In this document: positions 13,118 to 25,759 of the stretch, one piece after another
Layout: every line of letters begins with the position of its first letter
Position numbering within the stretch: position 1 is the stretch's first letter
Assembly (NCBI RefSeq): GCF_022539665.2
Contig: NC_081331.1
Location: forward strand, 8,215,534-8,279,533
Reading direction: 5' to 3'
Origin: Daphnia carinata
Lineage: Eukaryota; Arthropoda; Branchiopoda; Diplostraca; Daphniidae
Length of the DNA stretch: 64,000 nucleotides
Translations under genes and position numbers: made by a program
Notes under the pieces: generated by a model
Databases searched by the model: none
What the model was told of the DNA's origin: nothing
What the model saw: only the letters and a program-made list of their open reading frames with translations

Positions 13118-16100
13118 TCATTTGAACGGGCCGGGTGTTGATTGGCGTCGGGACCTATATGTGCTGCTTGTTGATGGCGGGTTAGTGCCAGCATTGTCAC
13201 CATCGACTTTCGTCCCAAACTTTTCAAAAGCGCGCGCCACCGATCCAATGCAAACGCGATTCCATGGCTGGGCCAATAAGGATATCTCTGACTGAACGCT
13301 AAAAGAACGTGGCCGTCCCGTCCAGCTCACTGGTGGACTGGTCAGGGCTCCTTCGATCAAATCCGCTTCCGGTTCAGTTCCGTTACCACAATCACGGGCA
13401 CCCGCTGTTTTCTTGCGCCGCGGCTCGCGCGTTGCTTCGAGGCCTTCATCACTGGACCGATCACTCAGGTCGCTACTCGAACTGCAGCCCGTATCACTAG
13501 AGACGGACCCAGATCTTAGTCCATAATCCTCCTCCACTTCTGGCGCAGTTATTGTTTTCTCCTTCTGCTCCTCCACTGTTTTATCCTCAGATCTTTTAGT
13601 CATCCCGCCTTCCGGTGCTCCTAATGGAGTCGGTTCCTCGTTTCGAGGACTGCAAATGGCGTCTTCTGGTAAACGCGGAAGAGCCCGAATGTCCCACGAC
13701 AAGTGATGCGACTTGGGCCGCATGGTAACTTCAGCATTCCGTTGAATTCCTTGGGTAGTAGGTGCCAACGGCGAACTGGTTGGAACTGCCGCCATCCCTG
13801 ACACTAGGCTTCTTTCGAAAACCTGAATAGATGTCGACACAGGCTTGAAAACGGTTTTTTTCTTCTCAAGCTTGCCGGTAGAAACCGGCCCGGAAGGCGG
13901 CGCAGTCGATTCCTGGTGATGAATGAAGCCTTCCGACAATTTCTTCACGCTGTTAGGTCTAGGCACAGCCGGTTCGGCGACAGCTTTGGCTGTGGCATTC
14001 ACGGTGACGCCAGGTAGTTGACATTGGTTGAAACTTGTGATTAACTCGCTAACTGATAGCTTGATCTCGGGTTGTTTGCCTGTGGTCGAAGGGCTAATGA
14101 TAGAAGAAACGTCTTCTTGCCTCGATCCGCATGCCCAAGAGGCTCGTCTTCGGTTCAGACATGACGTGAGCAGTTGGCGTTGGCTGTCGGACAGCGAAGC
14201 GGTATCAATGGATGTCACACTCATCCTAGCAGGCGTGGGTGAGTCAGTGGGTTTTATAACTGCTGGTGACGGGTTTGGAGGGGAAAGCAGAGCGGGGGCC
14301 GTATCAGACCCAAGTGCCGTCGTCGCAGATTCATCGGTTGGCAAAGGACTAGTAGAAGTGGGTTGGTCTTTAAGACTGAAGGAAGAAGGAAATGCAAAAT
14401 TTTTACGTGCGGAATAACCCGCAATGATATTGGGACTGACAGGAGATTTACTAGCCGCTGACGAAGTGTTTCCGTCTGCCGTGTTGGCATTTGACGTGGG
14501 CCAATTCCACGGAGATTTACCTAAAGATGGCGACAGAGCTTCGGTGAGCGACGTTATTTTTGGGACAGGTGGGCCATTTGAGCTGAGTCGCTTCAACGAT
14601 GACGCCACCGCGTCCGCGCGACTAAGCACAGGCTCATGTTTCACTTCTTCCTGTGGCTGGATAGTGTCACAAGTGTCATTCGTCGTCGTTTCGTTACAGC
14701 TGGCCGGTGCGTCGGACACAGCAGCATCGGCATCAGCTTTATGGGTGGCCGAATTGAGCTCTTGCGTTGGGGTCTCTGAACGGGAATTGGACGGTGTGAT
14801 TTCATCGACGAAATCGGCCGTGATCGTTTTCTCTCTTTCGTCGCACAACGTTTCGGTGCTCTCCGACAGAACTTTGTTTAATTCTAGAATCTCCTCTACC
14901 GTGATCCCTTCTGCTGGTGACGTAAGCTCGGTAGAAAGCGTGCCAAGAGTTGGCAGAATTCTTGGAAGTTCGTCCTTATCCAGAGTTGGAATTGTGAAAC
15001 ACTCGAGCGACTGCGTTGCCGGCAGAATGTCAAAGTAGCCTGAAGAATCTTGCACGGGCATGGCAGGACTTTGCACGGTTAGGAGGCTAAGAACCTCGTG
15101 TGACTTTGAGAGGTTGCGCAAAGCATGAAGGCGCTCCCTGGATTGGGCTGCAGTCGATCTGAATTCTTCGCAAAGATGGTCGCGCGATCGCGATACACTT
15201 AAGCGCATCTCGCAGAGGCGCTCGCGCGATTTCGACGTGCTCTTGCGCAAGTTGGAGGCGGCCACCCTTTCATAAAGGACCTCACGCGACTTCGACATGG
15301 CGCGTAGCAGCGAACGCGCAGTTGTCGACGGTGACGACCCGTGTCCGTTAATTGAGGTGGCCGAACGGGGACACGCTAATGTCGCAGCACCTGAAGGACC
15401 ATTGTGAAGCGCTGAATTTTTCCGTTGACTCTCCGACGAAATGGTCTCCCTTTGATGACTTGCTACGTTTTTCCACGAAGTCAACCACGGATGCTTTAGA
15501 CATTCTTTCACTGTAGGCCGACAGCTGAAATAAATTTTCCACAAAATTTTTTAACTTACTTTTTTCTTTCACGAACAAAAAAAAAACATGTCAGCGGCTT
15601 AAACTTATTCTTTTCGCTACAGCGTGGCGTTGAGCATGAAATTTTATAGTAGAACGATTCACAAAGATTTGCGAGTGCCTTGGACTACTCGCGCCTCTCT
15701 CATTCCAAGCTAATTTTGGAATTTCCTGTAGATTGTTTGTAACGTCTTACTACGACTCTTGGCTGTGCGGGTGAAATGCTAACGCAGTGGACCTAACTGC
15801 CTTGCACTGATCAAGTCACGGATCAAGGCTTTGCTAGCAGTCTGAGCAAAAACGTTTAAGCGTTAGCAACTTTTGTACACAGCAATTAAAAGGAATTTTG
15901 TTTATCCAATACGTGCATGGAACTCAAACTACTTACTTCCCTCTGACGACGGACCACATGAACCCTATGAAATAATATGGGCGCTAATTTAAAAGTTGTT
16001 CTTGGCAACCAGCGAAATCAATGCGTGTTAAGCCGACGCCGCCCACGAGATATTCCGTGGGAAGTCAACTAACTATGCAATTTTTTCAATCGTATCGCGC

Positions 16101-19100
16101 AGCTTTTAGGAATTGTTTTCACAAACCCCTGGTCGTTTTGGAGTTTGCATTTATAGAGACATATTGAATTTAGAGTACCTCGGTTCTCTGGATAATGTTT
16201 TGCGAATAAAATCCTCGGCCTGGGGGGAAATGTCTTCGAAAAGCTCGTCAGGGAAATCCAGCTGCCCGTGACAGATGTTTTGGAACGTCTCCTGATCGGT
16301 ATCACCGCCGAAAGGTGTGAAGCCCGTCAGCAAAACATACGCCATCACTCCCACAGACCTTTGCGAACCGACATAAAGATACACTTGTTACTCCAACTCC
16401 AGTTTACCGACGATGTGAGTTCAAACATTTTTTATAATAGCTCTACAAAAACGTGTTAGCAAAATCTTTACCAGATATCAGCCGACAAGTTGATAGGCTC
16501 GTAATGCAAAATTTCCGGTGCTGGTAGAATGATCGAATGGCAAAGAAAAATAAGTGAACAGAAAAAGAAATGCGATTAAGTGGCAGCGATATCCATAAAT
16601 GATGAAAACAGTAAATAAATTTACGACTTGGAAATGAGCTGAACATACAAACATAGTCGGGGGTGCCCAGTAATTCACGAACTTCTTGTCCGGCGACGAT
16701 AACCCTGGAGATCTCCAGATCACATAGTTTGACGTCGCAGTCTGGAAAAGTGCCCATGAGCAATACGTTTTGCAACTGTCCAAATAAATCAGATAAAACA
16801 GAACGATTTGGTGTGAGAATATTGAAACGGATTCAAACAACAAACTTATTTATGGATTTTGTGTTTACTAGAGATTATATCTCGTTCATTGGACTGTATA
16901 GCATTTAACAAGGTAATGAAAATGGTACTGCAAAAATTGATTAAAAGGGATTTGCAGCAAACGCCGTTTTATTTTCGAAATTTTACCTATACCCGTGTTT
17001 TTCGGTAAACTTGATAACTTGAACAACAAGATTGGTATTGATAGACACATCTGTTAATAGTGCGCAAAGTGAAAACTTGATTGTGAGCGAAACTTCTGAG
17101 TGGCGATCGGCGAGTTCCAACAGGAAGCTGCTGATGTAATATCAAAATAATGTGTATCACCTGTTTCCGGCTATCGAAAATGGTTGCCAAACAAGTAAAG
17201 ACTCGGAAAGATTCCTCAAAACGCTTTCGTCTGAGTTACTTTTAAATCAATGCTACTAAGCAGAAAAAAAATATGTACAGTATCTGTTAGCATAGCCTGG
17301 CCACTACACGTGCAGTACGGCGTGGTATTATGGCCTAATAGCTACGAAATCCATACCTACGTATGTCAATAGCAAATCTATGTTCATTGTTCGTCGTTAC
17401 TTCTTGTACACCAGCAGAAAAAACCAGCATTATGAATGCACCAACAAGATAGCAATAAAAATGAACAAACGTTGTAGAGTGAAACGTCAACGAACTGACT
17501 ATTTGTAAGTACAAAAATTATTACATGTAATACTTCTACATACAAAATCAGTAACCTGCTAGCCAACGGAAATACCTTGCGTTATACGCAACAGAAGATC
17601 CTTATTACGTTGTGTACGAGTTTTCGAGTAGAGTAGCTTAGCGGCATTACTCGAAAACACGGAAACGGCACAAAGAAAGAGCAGTTTACTACTATTACAT
17701 TTGTTTTTGGCACATTAATCAGGGCTGCTGCTCAAGATGGAAAAACACATCGGGGAAACGCGAAGAAAAAAAAAAGAAAACCAAGTATTAGGATTCAAGG
17801 TATCCAAAACGAAGGGCATCACAGACTCAGCAAGTCGTCCTTGATTGACCGATTTTGGTCAATCTTCTCCCGTTTCCAAATATAGCTTGTCCTGCATGTC
17901 TTTTACGGTATTAGGAGGGGGAATAAGGAAATGAAATCGCTGGTTTGGCAACTTTTCGGTAGCACTGATTTGTTTCTTAGCTTGCATGTGGCATTTGCTT
18001 AGAAAATCCGTTCTGCAGCCATGTTCAACTTTCAAATCGAGGGAAGGTGAGGGCATGAAAAACGGACTTGAGAGAATTTTCTTTACCTTGATATCCAAGT
18101 GAGCCATGTTTCGTTCGTGGAGGAAAAGGATTCCCTCCAAGACTTGGCGGACAAACTTGACGGCGTCTCGTTCATAAGGCACCATGTCGTCGTCCATGAG
18201 CGTCTGAAGGTCACCACCAGGAGCACTGTGTAAAAAAAAATGTATTAAAAACATAACCAAGTTTATCTGCAATGATGACGCTGTAACAACTGAGCCAAGG
18301 CAAACGAAGAACTTGCTAAATGCGTACCACACTTTCAACGCGATATTTGTAATTGTGAGGAAAAGAGATTTAATTCAATATCATTCTCCGTATTTGCTCG
18401 GTAAAAGTGTTCTGTGTAGTTAGTAATTGCAACACTATTTACAAGTGACAAGGATAATTCCATCTTATATCCAGCTGGTCAAACAACTGCTCATTTCAGT
18501 TCTGTATACGTGTTGTCAAACAAATCGGTTTTAATACAGGCAAAAAAGTTTTGCACCTCTCTGGAACTTCTGCGCCCGGTTTCACATTTGGCTCTGTATT
18601 CAAGTCTCACAGCTTAAAATTTCCTAATGGTGTTTAAGACATTGATAAACTGAACAATTTTGTATTTTTCTTTCTTCAGTGACAGACGCACGACAGTTTT
18701 CTAAAAATTTCCGTTATATGCGTTCGTCTTTCCCGATGGTGGCAACAGTTAACCAACGCCGTTCTTTCGCCCATGACAAAGGATAAAACGTGACTGAATT
18801 AAGTCCCATGTCTTGATTCTACGCTTCCTTTTCCTTCCTGAGATAGACTGGAATCTTGAAAAGGCCAACGGCTACCAGCTACTAATATTTCGAATGTGTC
18901 ATTATAAGGCAGTTAGAGCTGAAGCATATCGCTAGGAGGCATACCATCAGAGAAATCGAAAGGAAAAAGACAACGAGACGCGAAAATAGATACATATACG
19001 CGTACAAAGGCGAGTGCTGAGATTCGACCAAGAGCTTTCTCCATTTTGTACGAAGACAACATACGTGGTAAAATTGGGGTGAATGTAACTCACAGATTTT

Positions 19101-22100
19101 AACATTTTCTATGAAGCCCATCAAAGATAAAGTGAAGCAGACAACAAAACTATGCTTTGGTAAAATCCGGAGTTTGTTCAACTATTGTTTTGCTTCGTAA
19201 TCAATGCTCGGCCCTTCCCAAGAAACGCAATCCTTCGGCTTTTGCTCCGCACGTTCTGGCTTTCAAATTTACATTTTCTTTGATAATAGTAAGCGGTTGT
19301 GACCTCACCGACGATTTCCCGTATGACCGCACCCATGTATACCGCAATAATGTAAATATATCTCTGTGTACCGCTTGAATACATCAATTCTAAGTGTCTG
19401 AAGAAACATGCGCAATACAAAAAAATAAAAATCTTGGGAAACAGTGAAGCTCTATAGCCGAAATGATGTCTACTGAGTGACACTTACTATTCCATGACGA
19501 GGATCATGTGTGTAGGCGTGTCGAAGACGTCGATCAAGTGGATGATGCGCGGATTGGTGGTGCAGAGGGACATGAGAGCGATCTCGTGCAAGATTTCCGT
19601 TGTGCAATCTTGGCCGTAGCGCATCTTGGCTGCGTATTTCGCCGCGTACTCTACACCAGTGGTACGATGCCGACATTTCCGGACAGTAGCAAATAAGCCA
19701 CTAAAAGAAAACAAACAATTATTAAGCATATTAATCTTGAACATTTTTTTATTTTTTATTAATCTAGATACACCTAAAATGCACTAAATTTTATGGTCAA
19801 TGGCTTTTGTTTTTCGGTTGAACGTTTGTTCACCAAATGCCGAATGATCCTGATTTCGACGAAACACTGTCCCCACCCAGTGCTAAATGGGGTCGTGTCA
19901 ACGAAAACTTTCCAGCAAAATTTTTTTTTCTATAAAAGTTTCAGGGATGCCATAGGCAAAGCGCCAAGTCATTTCAGGCTTAAATTTGTTAAGAAATTAG
20001 GTGAATCCTTGGGAAAGAAGAATCACCTAAAATTATGGACAAATAGGATCTCGATAACAACAACGAGTGTTTAAGTCTCCTCTCTGCCCTCCAATATCGC
20101 ATTACTTTCAAATTCCTTATGATGGTCATACACTTTTAAGAATGATTGGAAAACGTTTGTGCTATTACGTTGCATTACCAATCAACGAAACGAACGAGGA
20201 ATAGAAGTGTTTAGAGAAACATGACCACTTGCTCAGAATTATTGATAAAAAAAAAAAAAAAAAAAAAAAAAAAGAGTTTGTTAATAGTTTTCTCTTGAAT
20301 CAGCCCCACCCACTGTAAAAAAAATGCTGCCAACAAATGGCGAAGTTTCTAAAAACAAAATAATTTCCTCGTCCATTGTTGAATGAGGAATAACGACATG
20401 ATTTGTCGTAGGATTGGGTGGGAACGGCGAATATTGAGAATTGCTGTTTCCTGTCATCTGTGATGCTGTATAATCATTCATAGCTTATGGCTGCTTGTTT
20501 AACGCTTATTTCATGAATGAAGAGGATGCGTAACTCCTAGGTTGTAATACTCAGATAACGCCAGCACCAATCACAAATCAAACACACCTTTTTCAAATGT
20601 TCTGAAACATTTTATGGTGATGAAAATCCCAATTGAAAATTTTTTGGGGTTCCATGCCAAGATGATAACGCAATCCGTCACAAGTTACACACCTTACGGA
20701 GGTTTGTTTCGACACAGTTTTCAAACTCGCCTTTTGACGACTGACTATTTTTTCTGTTTTCCTTTTTTTTTACATTTTTTATTTAGTTTTAGTTAACACC
20801 GCAAGAATTCTAAAACAAAAAAAAAATTTGATTTAGACAATTTCCGAAATTTGCTTATAGCACTCTCCGTTTTCCTCCCATTTAACCTATTGTTTTAAAT
20901 ACCATCCTCTCCACGCCCACGCCCCTAAGCCCGAGGGAATCGCATTTGCTAGGACGCCAAGAAGATGACTCAGAACGTGAAATCGTAATTTTTGTGGCTA
21001 GGAAATTTCGGAGCGTGCACGCCATTCGGCTTCGCTGAAAATTTTTGAATGAAAACAGTTTTTATTGACAACCAGGCATCCCCATTAGTGAGAGAATCAT
21101 AATTAGGTGAGAGAGTCACAGTGTGGTAAAAGAGTCACACGTAGCGAAGAATCCACGTTTTTCCGCAAGAATTAAATCCTAGTTTTATTATTTTGATCAC
21201 TTCGACAAGGGCCTTTTTACTCTCATGCCAACAAACAATTGTCCCAAAGGTAATTCTTCCCATTTTATTTATTTATTTAGTTTTTTAGTTTTGCCAATTT
21301 GTATGAAAAGGTTTTTTCATAATTTGAAACTGCTTCCGTCATATGGGTTCTTCGTTATCGAGCCTTTCTAGTTTCGACCTGTTAAGTGCTGAAAAACTGG
21401 AGATGCTCGCTTAGATCGCGGCAGTTGGTAGCTCCACAATGATTTCGTTCGGAACTAGTTCCTGTGCAAGTTTGGCCTGAGGAGAAACCATTGAATATTA
21501 AAAAAATTGGGTGCGTCGGCTATGGGCGGATAGGGCGTAGCGTTCAAGTCCACCGACATATTCGGTGAAATTTGTCATTTCACTTACTACAAGTGGTAAT
21601 CTCCCTGAATATAAAGTTTAAACCTGCGGCCACCTTATGTGGCTGACAAAGGACACATGCAAATAAACGAGAATCAGTATTCTTCAAACCAATAGGTTTG
21701 GTTTTAAATATAATTCTCTCATCTCGTTACTTAATTTTGTGCACGATTTCAAAAAGTATCTACCATTTTACGTTTCGAAGTATCGCCGTTCCCAGAATTT
21801 TGTCGCTGCTCAAACTGCCTTTCGACCACACCCTCGATAAACCCCAAACAAGTTTGTTTCTAATAGCTGCCAATGGAATTCAACACAGTTTCCACGTACA
21901 TTGCCTATTGTCGTGTACAATTTTTAGTTCTTCGGTGAGAAAATGTAACAAAGTAAATACACACAGTATTTTACGATCATTACTTAAATGTCGGACTAAG
22001 CTTTGTATCACTCCCTGCCATCTGCTCTCGCCTGCAACCAAAAAGTTTTCCTTGGCTGACTGACGTCATCGGCTATTTGACTATCACGTGGATCGGAGCA

Positions 22101-25100
22101 CGAGTCTCACTGGTTGAAAACTCAGCCAGTCACTTCAGCTATCTGTTCAACTATGGTATGATTTTCTTTTGGGTCTGAATAGACACATGTTTTACTGGTC
22201 AGTATAGCGTGCCGGTTAATACATAGGTCAGGATAGGCCCTCCTGCAAATCTACGTAGAAAATGTAGGGCGCATCGGATGTTTTCACATCCAGAAATTGG
22301 ATCAAGGGGCCACGCGCACGGACACATAGGCTCAGACGCCTTGATCGGAATGGACCAGAATAAATTACTTTGGCGTTTTATCCCATCTGCAGGAACTTGG
22401 CACTTGTATTAACGAGCTGAGAATGATGTGCGACGTCTTTTTTTTCCTTTTATCTCTCTTTTGCCTGAGAGAACGTTGAGAAGGAATAGATTTGAATTTG
22501 AATTTTTCCACCCACAGGTGCTAAGTTGCGCGAAAAAATAGTGCTTGCCCATAAAGCGACACGAAAATGAGCTTACGGTTCCAGGAACCCTTGCGGGTAT
22601 TTTTGTACTTTAGGATAAACAAATTTAGCGTCCCCGCCGTTTCAAAGATATCTTTACGTTTTGGTTATTCATTTGTTTGATGTCTTTGCGCAGGGCATCT
22701 GCGTTTTTCGGCCGACATTATGGCTGATATGCGAAAATCAACGAATTTCTTCTGACGAAATTGGGGGACTAGTTTTGTACTTTTTTAAAAACTTATTTTT
22801 TATTTGAATTTTATGAATTAGAGAAACTCTGTTACGTTAACCATTTGGGTTGGCACTAAATTTTTCGTTTTCGGTATTTGCTATTCGTGCTTATTTTCCA
22901 AAAAAGAGACTTGCCAACCAAGGTTAGCCATTCTGGGTCTACTTGCTATCACGCCAAGGCGGTGTCTACCAACAACTCGTTGTTTTTTGTGTGTTTTTTT
23001 TCCCACTTGGTTCTTTTATCTATGTTCAGTGTTAAATATATTTATGTGTACATGTATTTTCTACACTACCTTATTGTGAAAGTTAGCTAGTTGAGCTTGA
23101 GGATTTGTCTTGATAAGCCCTATCCGCATGAACTATGAGATGGAGCTACAACGTCAAATTTAATCGTATTATAGCTGAATTACCAAACCACATTACCAAA
23201 TTTAAAGCTTGAAAGGTACATTTCTAACATGGAAACATGTTGCCCTCTTTTCTTGTCAATGATTAAAATATATAATTAGAGACATGCGCATTAACCATTC
23301 CCTTCGTCACTGGTTTTTTCAGGAGTTTTCGCCCTTTTGATATTGTGTAATGATAATGCATTCCGGTTGGTGTTAGAATTTTCGTTCTAATGTGCCAAAT
23401 CTCCCTCGTCCTTATCTGTGTTATAAAAAATTAATTGGTGATCACGTGAAACCGAAAATAGGCGCAAAAAATGCAAAGTGTGCATATTGGCAAGATCTGC
23501 TGTTAAATTGAGATTTGAATGTTGTCCCACGAAGGCACAAAGAGCAATGAAAACTAACACGGAAATTTTTTTTGATCGGGGCTGACGCCAAGAAACAACC
23601 ATGTTAGGCATCCTCCTTGACTTTAGGTTTTGTGTACCTTAACCAATCGTTATTGCCTAGCTCTGTTCGCCGTATTAAGATTGCCTCATTCGACTGGCCT
23701 TCAATGAACGTTGCAACAAACCTGGCGGTGTTGGTCTCAAACCTAGCCTTATCATGACTTCTCATACTTTCGATGAAACACTCGTGAATGCGATCCTGGC
23801 TGTGACACGTCATCGCTCCTCTCGCAGGCCGTTGCCAGGTCAAAATGCGATAATTTTATTTAGCTACATAACGAAGTAAGACTTCAACTGACTTTCGCAT
23901 GCAACTAGATACAAAAAAGCAACCAAATAAATCCTTTTAAAAGAATTTTTTAAAGAAGTACAAAAGGTGGCATACGTGTTGCCGAGTTGCAAGAAAAGGT
24001 TAGCTGTGCTATCCTTGGTTCGTCTTTTGTTTCTTAAGCAAAGGAGAAAGGAGGGGAATGAGAATCAAGCCATACGCAGCCCAGCTGCAGTTCACCTCTG
24101 CTAAGAGTAGCCGAGACGGAGGGACAAACGATGATGCTGCCGGCCCCTGAGCATGGCTAAAAAAGACTTTGAGAGAAAAAAGATGGCCAAATATGGACGA
24201 AGGCCATTGAACTAACGACCGAGCAAGCGAGAGGCAGCAGGTTTGCTATCCAGAACTATTTAGGCAATAAACCAAGGAAATGGAAGAGGAGAACACGATG
24301 ATGAAAAAGGGAAGAAAGAAGGTGGAAAAACACACACACACAGCACATAGTCTGCCATACAAGTTTTTCTTATTCTTTTTTATTTCAAACAAGTTCAGAC
24401 TCAAGGAATGGTTCTTCCTCTTTCCTTGACTTTCCTACTGTGACCATGAGGCTCGCTTAAGGGAGCCGATCATCTTTCTTTCGTTCGTAGACTATTTGAT
24501 GTCTAAAAACTAAAACCCATCCAAGATAGGTAAGAAACTATTATGTCCACAGCCATGCATGTAACTTCGCAGAAACGAAAGAACTTTTCTTTTTTTTTCC
24601 TTTCCTCCTTTTTTTTCTTTTGCTTTTTTCCTATCTATCTCTATCGTTTCGTTCACATTCCAGAAACAAAATGAAAATAAAGTAAATAAATATCAATTCT
24701 CAATCCACCCATTTTTGGTGGCATTAAAACTCGAACAGGATATTGGCAGTCGATGATGCAAGCGAATCAAACCTGGCGAACGGTTCTTCCTCGACGGTGT
24801 AGTGCATGTCGATGGGGTCCGTCTGGACGAGTTTGTTCAATTTATCCTGATCGACGGTAACGACGCCGTTGACCACTTTTCGCATGTCGCAGATCGGCTC
24901 AACGGTAGCCACGCTGTGTTGGGTGTTACGCCGGTGGCCCGGCCGCCGCTTGTGGTGAAGCCGGGAACGGCCACCGCCGCCCCCGCCACCACCTATCCCA
25001 ACACCTCCACTGCCTCCTCCGTTTCGTTCCATCGTTGATGTACTAACGTTAATCCCAACACTGGTACCGGATGTAGAAGAGGAGGATGCAGTGCCACCAG

Positions 25101-25131
25101 GGCCGTTGGATGACCCGGTGCGGCTCCTCAT
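13118..25131 (-). CDS. Drak: Death-associated-protein-kinase-related Ser/Thr kinase (DRAK/STK17 family)
   Basis: In this family the kinase phosphorylates myosin regulatory light chain and acts in epithelial morphogenesis and apoptosis. Seven exons join in phase: 24773-25131, 19488-19700, 18087-18225, 16649-16775, 16472-16520, 16179-16358, 13118-15524 (3474 nt, 1157 aa). The ATG at 25131 has an in-frame stop just upstream. Residues about 1-100 are a Ser/Gly-rich leader. The kinase domain follows: glycine loop SGLFATVRKC, VAIK-type lysine in EYAAKYAAK, APGGDLQTLMDDDMVP, catalytic loop HLDIK, activation segment CDLEISRVI, GTPDYVSPE, DIWSVGV, and HPWL near the end. The DFG position reads DLE. The last exon encodes a Ser/Thr/Pro-rich tail of about 790 aa, far longer than in vertebrate STK17, with five tandem SKSRExL-type motifs at its start. 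Intron 1 is 5.07 kb; others are short to 1.3 kb. The identification is firm; the function is taken from the family. Confidence 0.93.
15054..15300 (-). repeat. SxSR(E/D)xL peptide repeats in the Drak tail
   Basis: Within the last Drak exon the protein repeats SKSREVLYE, SKSRERLCE, SRSRDHLCE, AQSRERLHA and SKSHEVLSL, spaced by about 10-17 residues. The repeat is protein-level, in a single exon. Confidence 0.75.
19701..24772. other. First intron of Drak (5.07 kb)
   Basis: No gene recognised. It contains a poly(A) run of 27 or more at 20249-20273 and several short open frames. Two adjacent minus frames at 23387-23611 and 23604-23843 show no known motif. Confidence 0.6.
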
Positions 25132-25635
25132 CCTTTGATCGTAACTGGCCAGTCACAGGCCGTTCGATATGGTTTTAACATTGAATGTATGCGTTATTAA
25201 ATTTATTTTATTTTGTGTTTATGCTTTCCTTCTTATTTTCTTTTTTTTCTTTTTAATTTTTTGTTTTGTTTCCAGACGAAGTTGGTTTAATCCGAATCAA
25301 ATACAGCCACACGACACTAACTGGCACATACACTATTCAGCACAACCAAGAGCAAAAGCAAATGCGTTTTCTGGCAAACTGCCGTGTTTGATGACTCAGC
25401 GCAGTTATGGCAAAGCGAGTCATACAGCGACGAAACTGGGACTGAATACTTTCTTTTCCATGCACCGCAGCATGCGTGACCAGCCACGGTAGATGCACAC
25501 CAGCAACTGAATGTTAGTCAGCAATCCAACCTGCTTCTTGAAGCGTCATCAACCTGTTCTTGGTCTTTACGAATGGTTTGGGTTACAAAATTCAAAAGCC
25601 CTCGGGCTCGTGTTTTTTTTTCCTTTTTTTTTTTC

Positions 25636-25640
<5 letters not shown>

Positions 25641-25722
<82 letters not shown>
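25641..25722. repeat. (CT)n microsatellite followed by (CTTT)n
   Basis: An uninterrupted CT tract of about 64 nt, then CTTT repeats, in a larger pyrimidine stretch (25610-25760). On the coding strand of Drak it is a (GA)n tract about 510 bp upstream of the start codon. Confidence 0.97.
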
Positions 25723-25759
25723 TTCTTCTTCTGTCTTTCTTTTTATTATTTTTTTTAGG

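Noticed and set aside
14424-15038. 204-codon plus-strand open frame
   Set aside because: It lies antisense within the last Drak exon, where the minus frame is continuous with the kinase; no motif of its own.
23387-23843. Two adjacent minus frames in Drak intron 1 as an extra exon pair
   Set aside because: The flanking Drak exons 24773 and 19700 already join in phase and no known motif is present.
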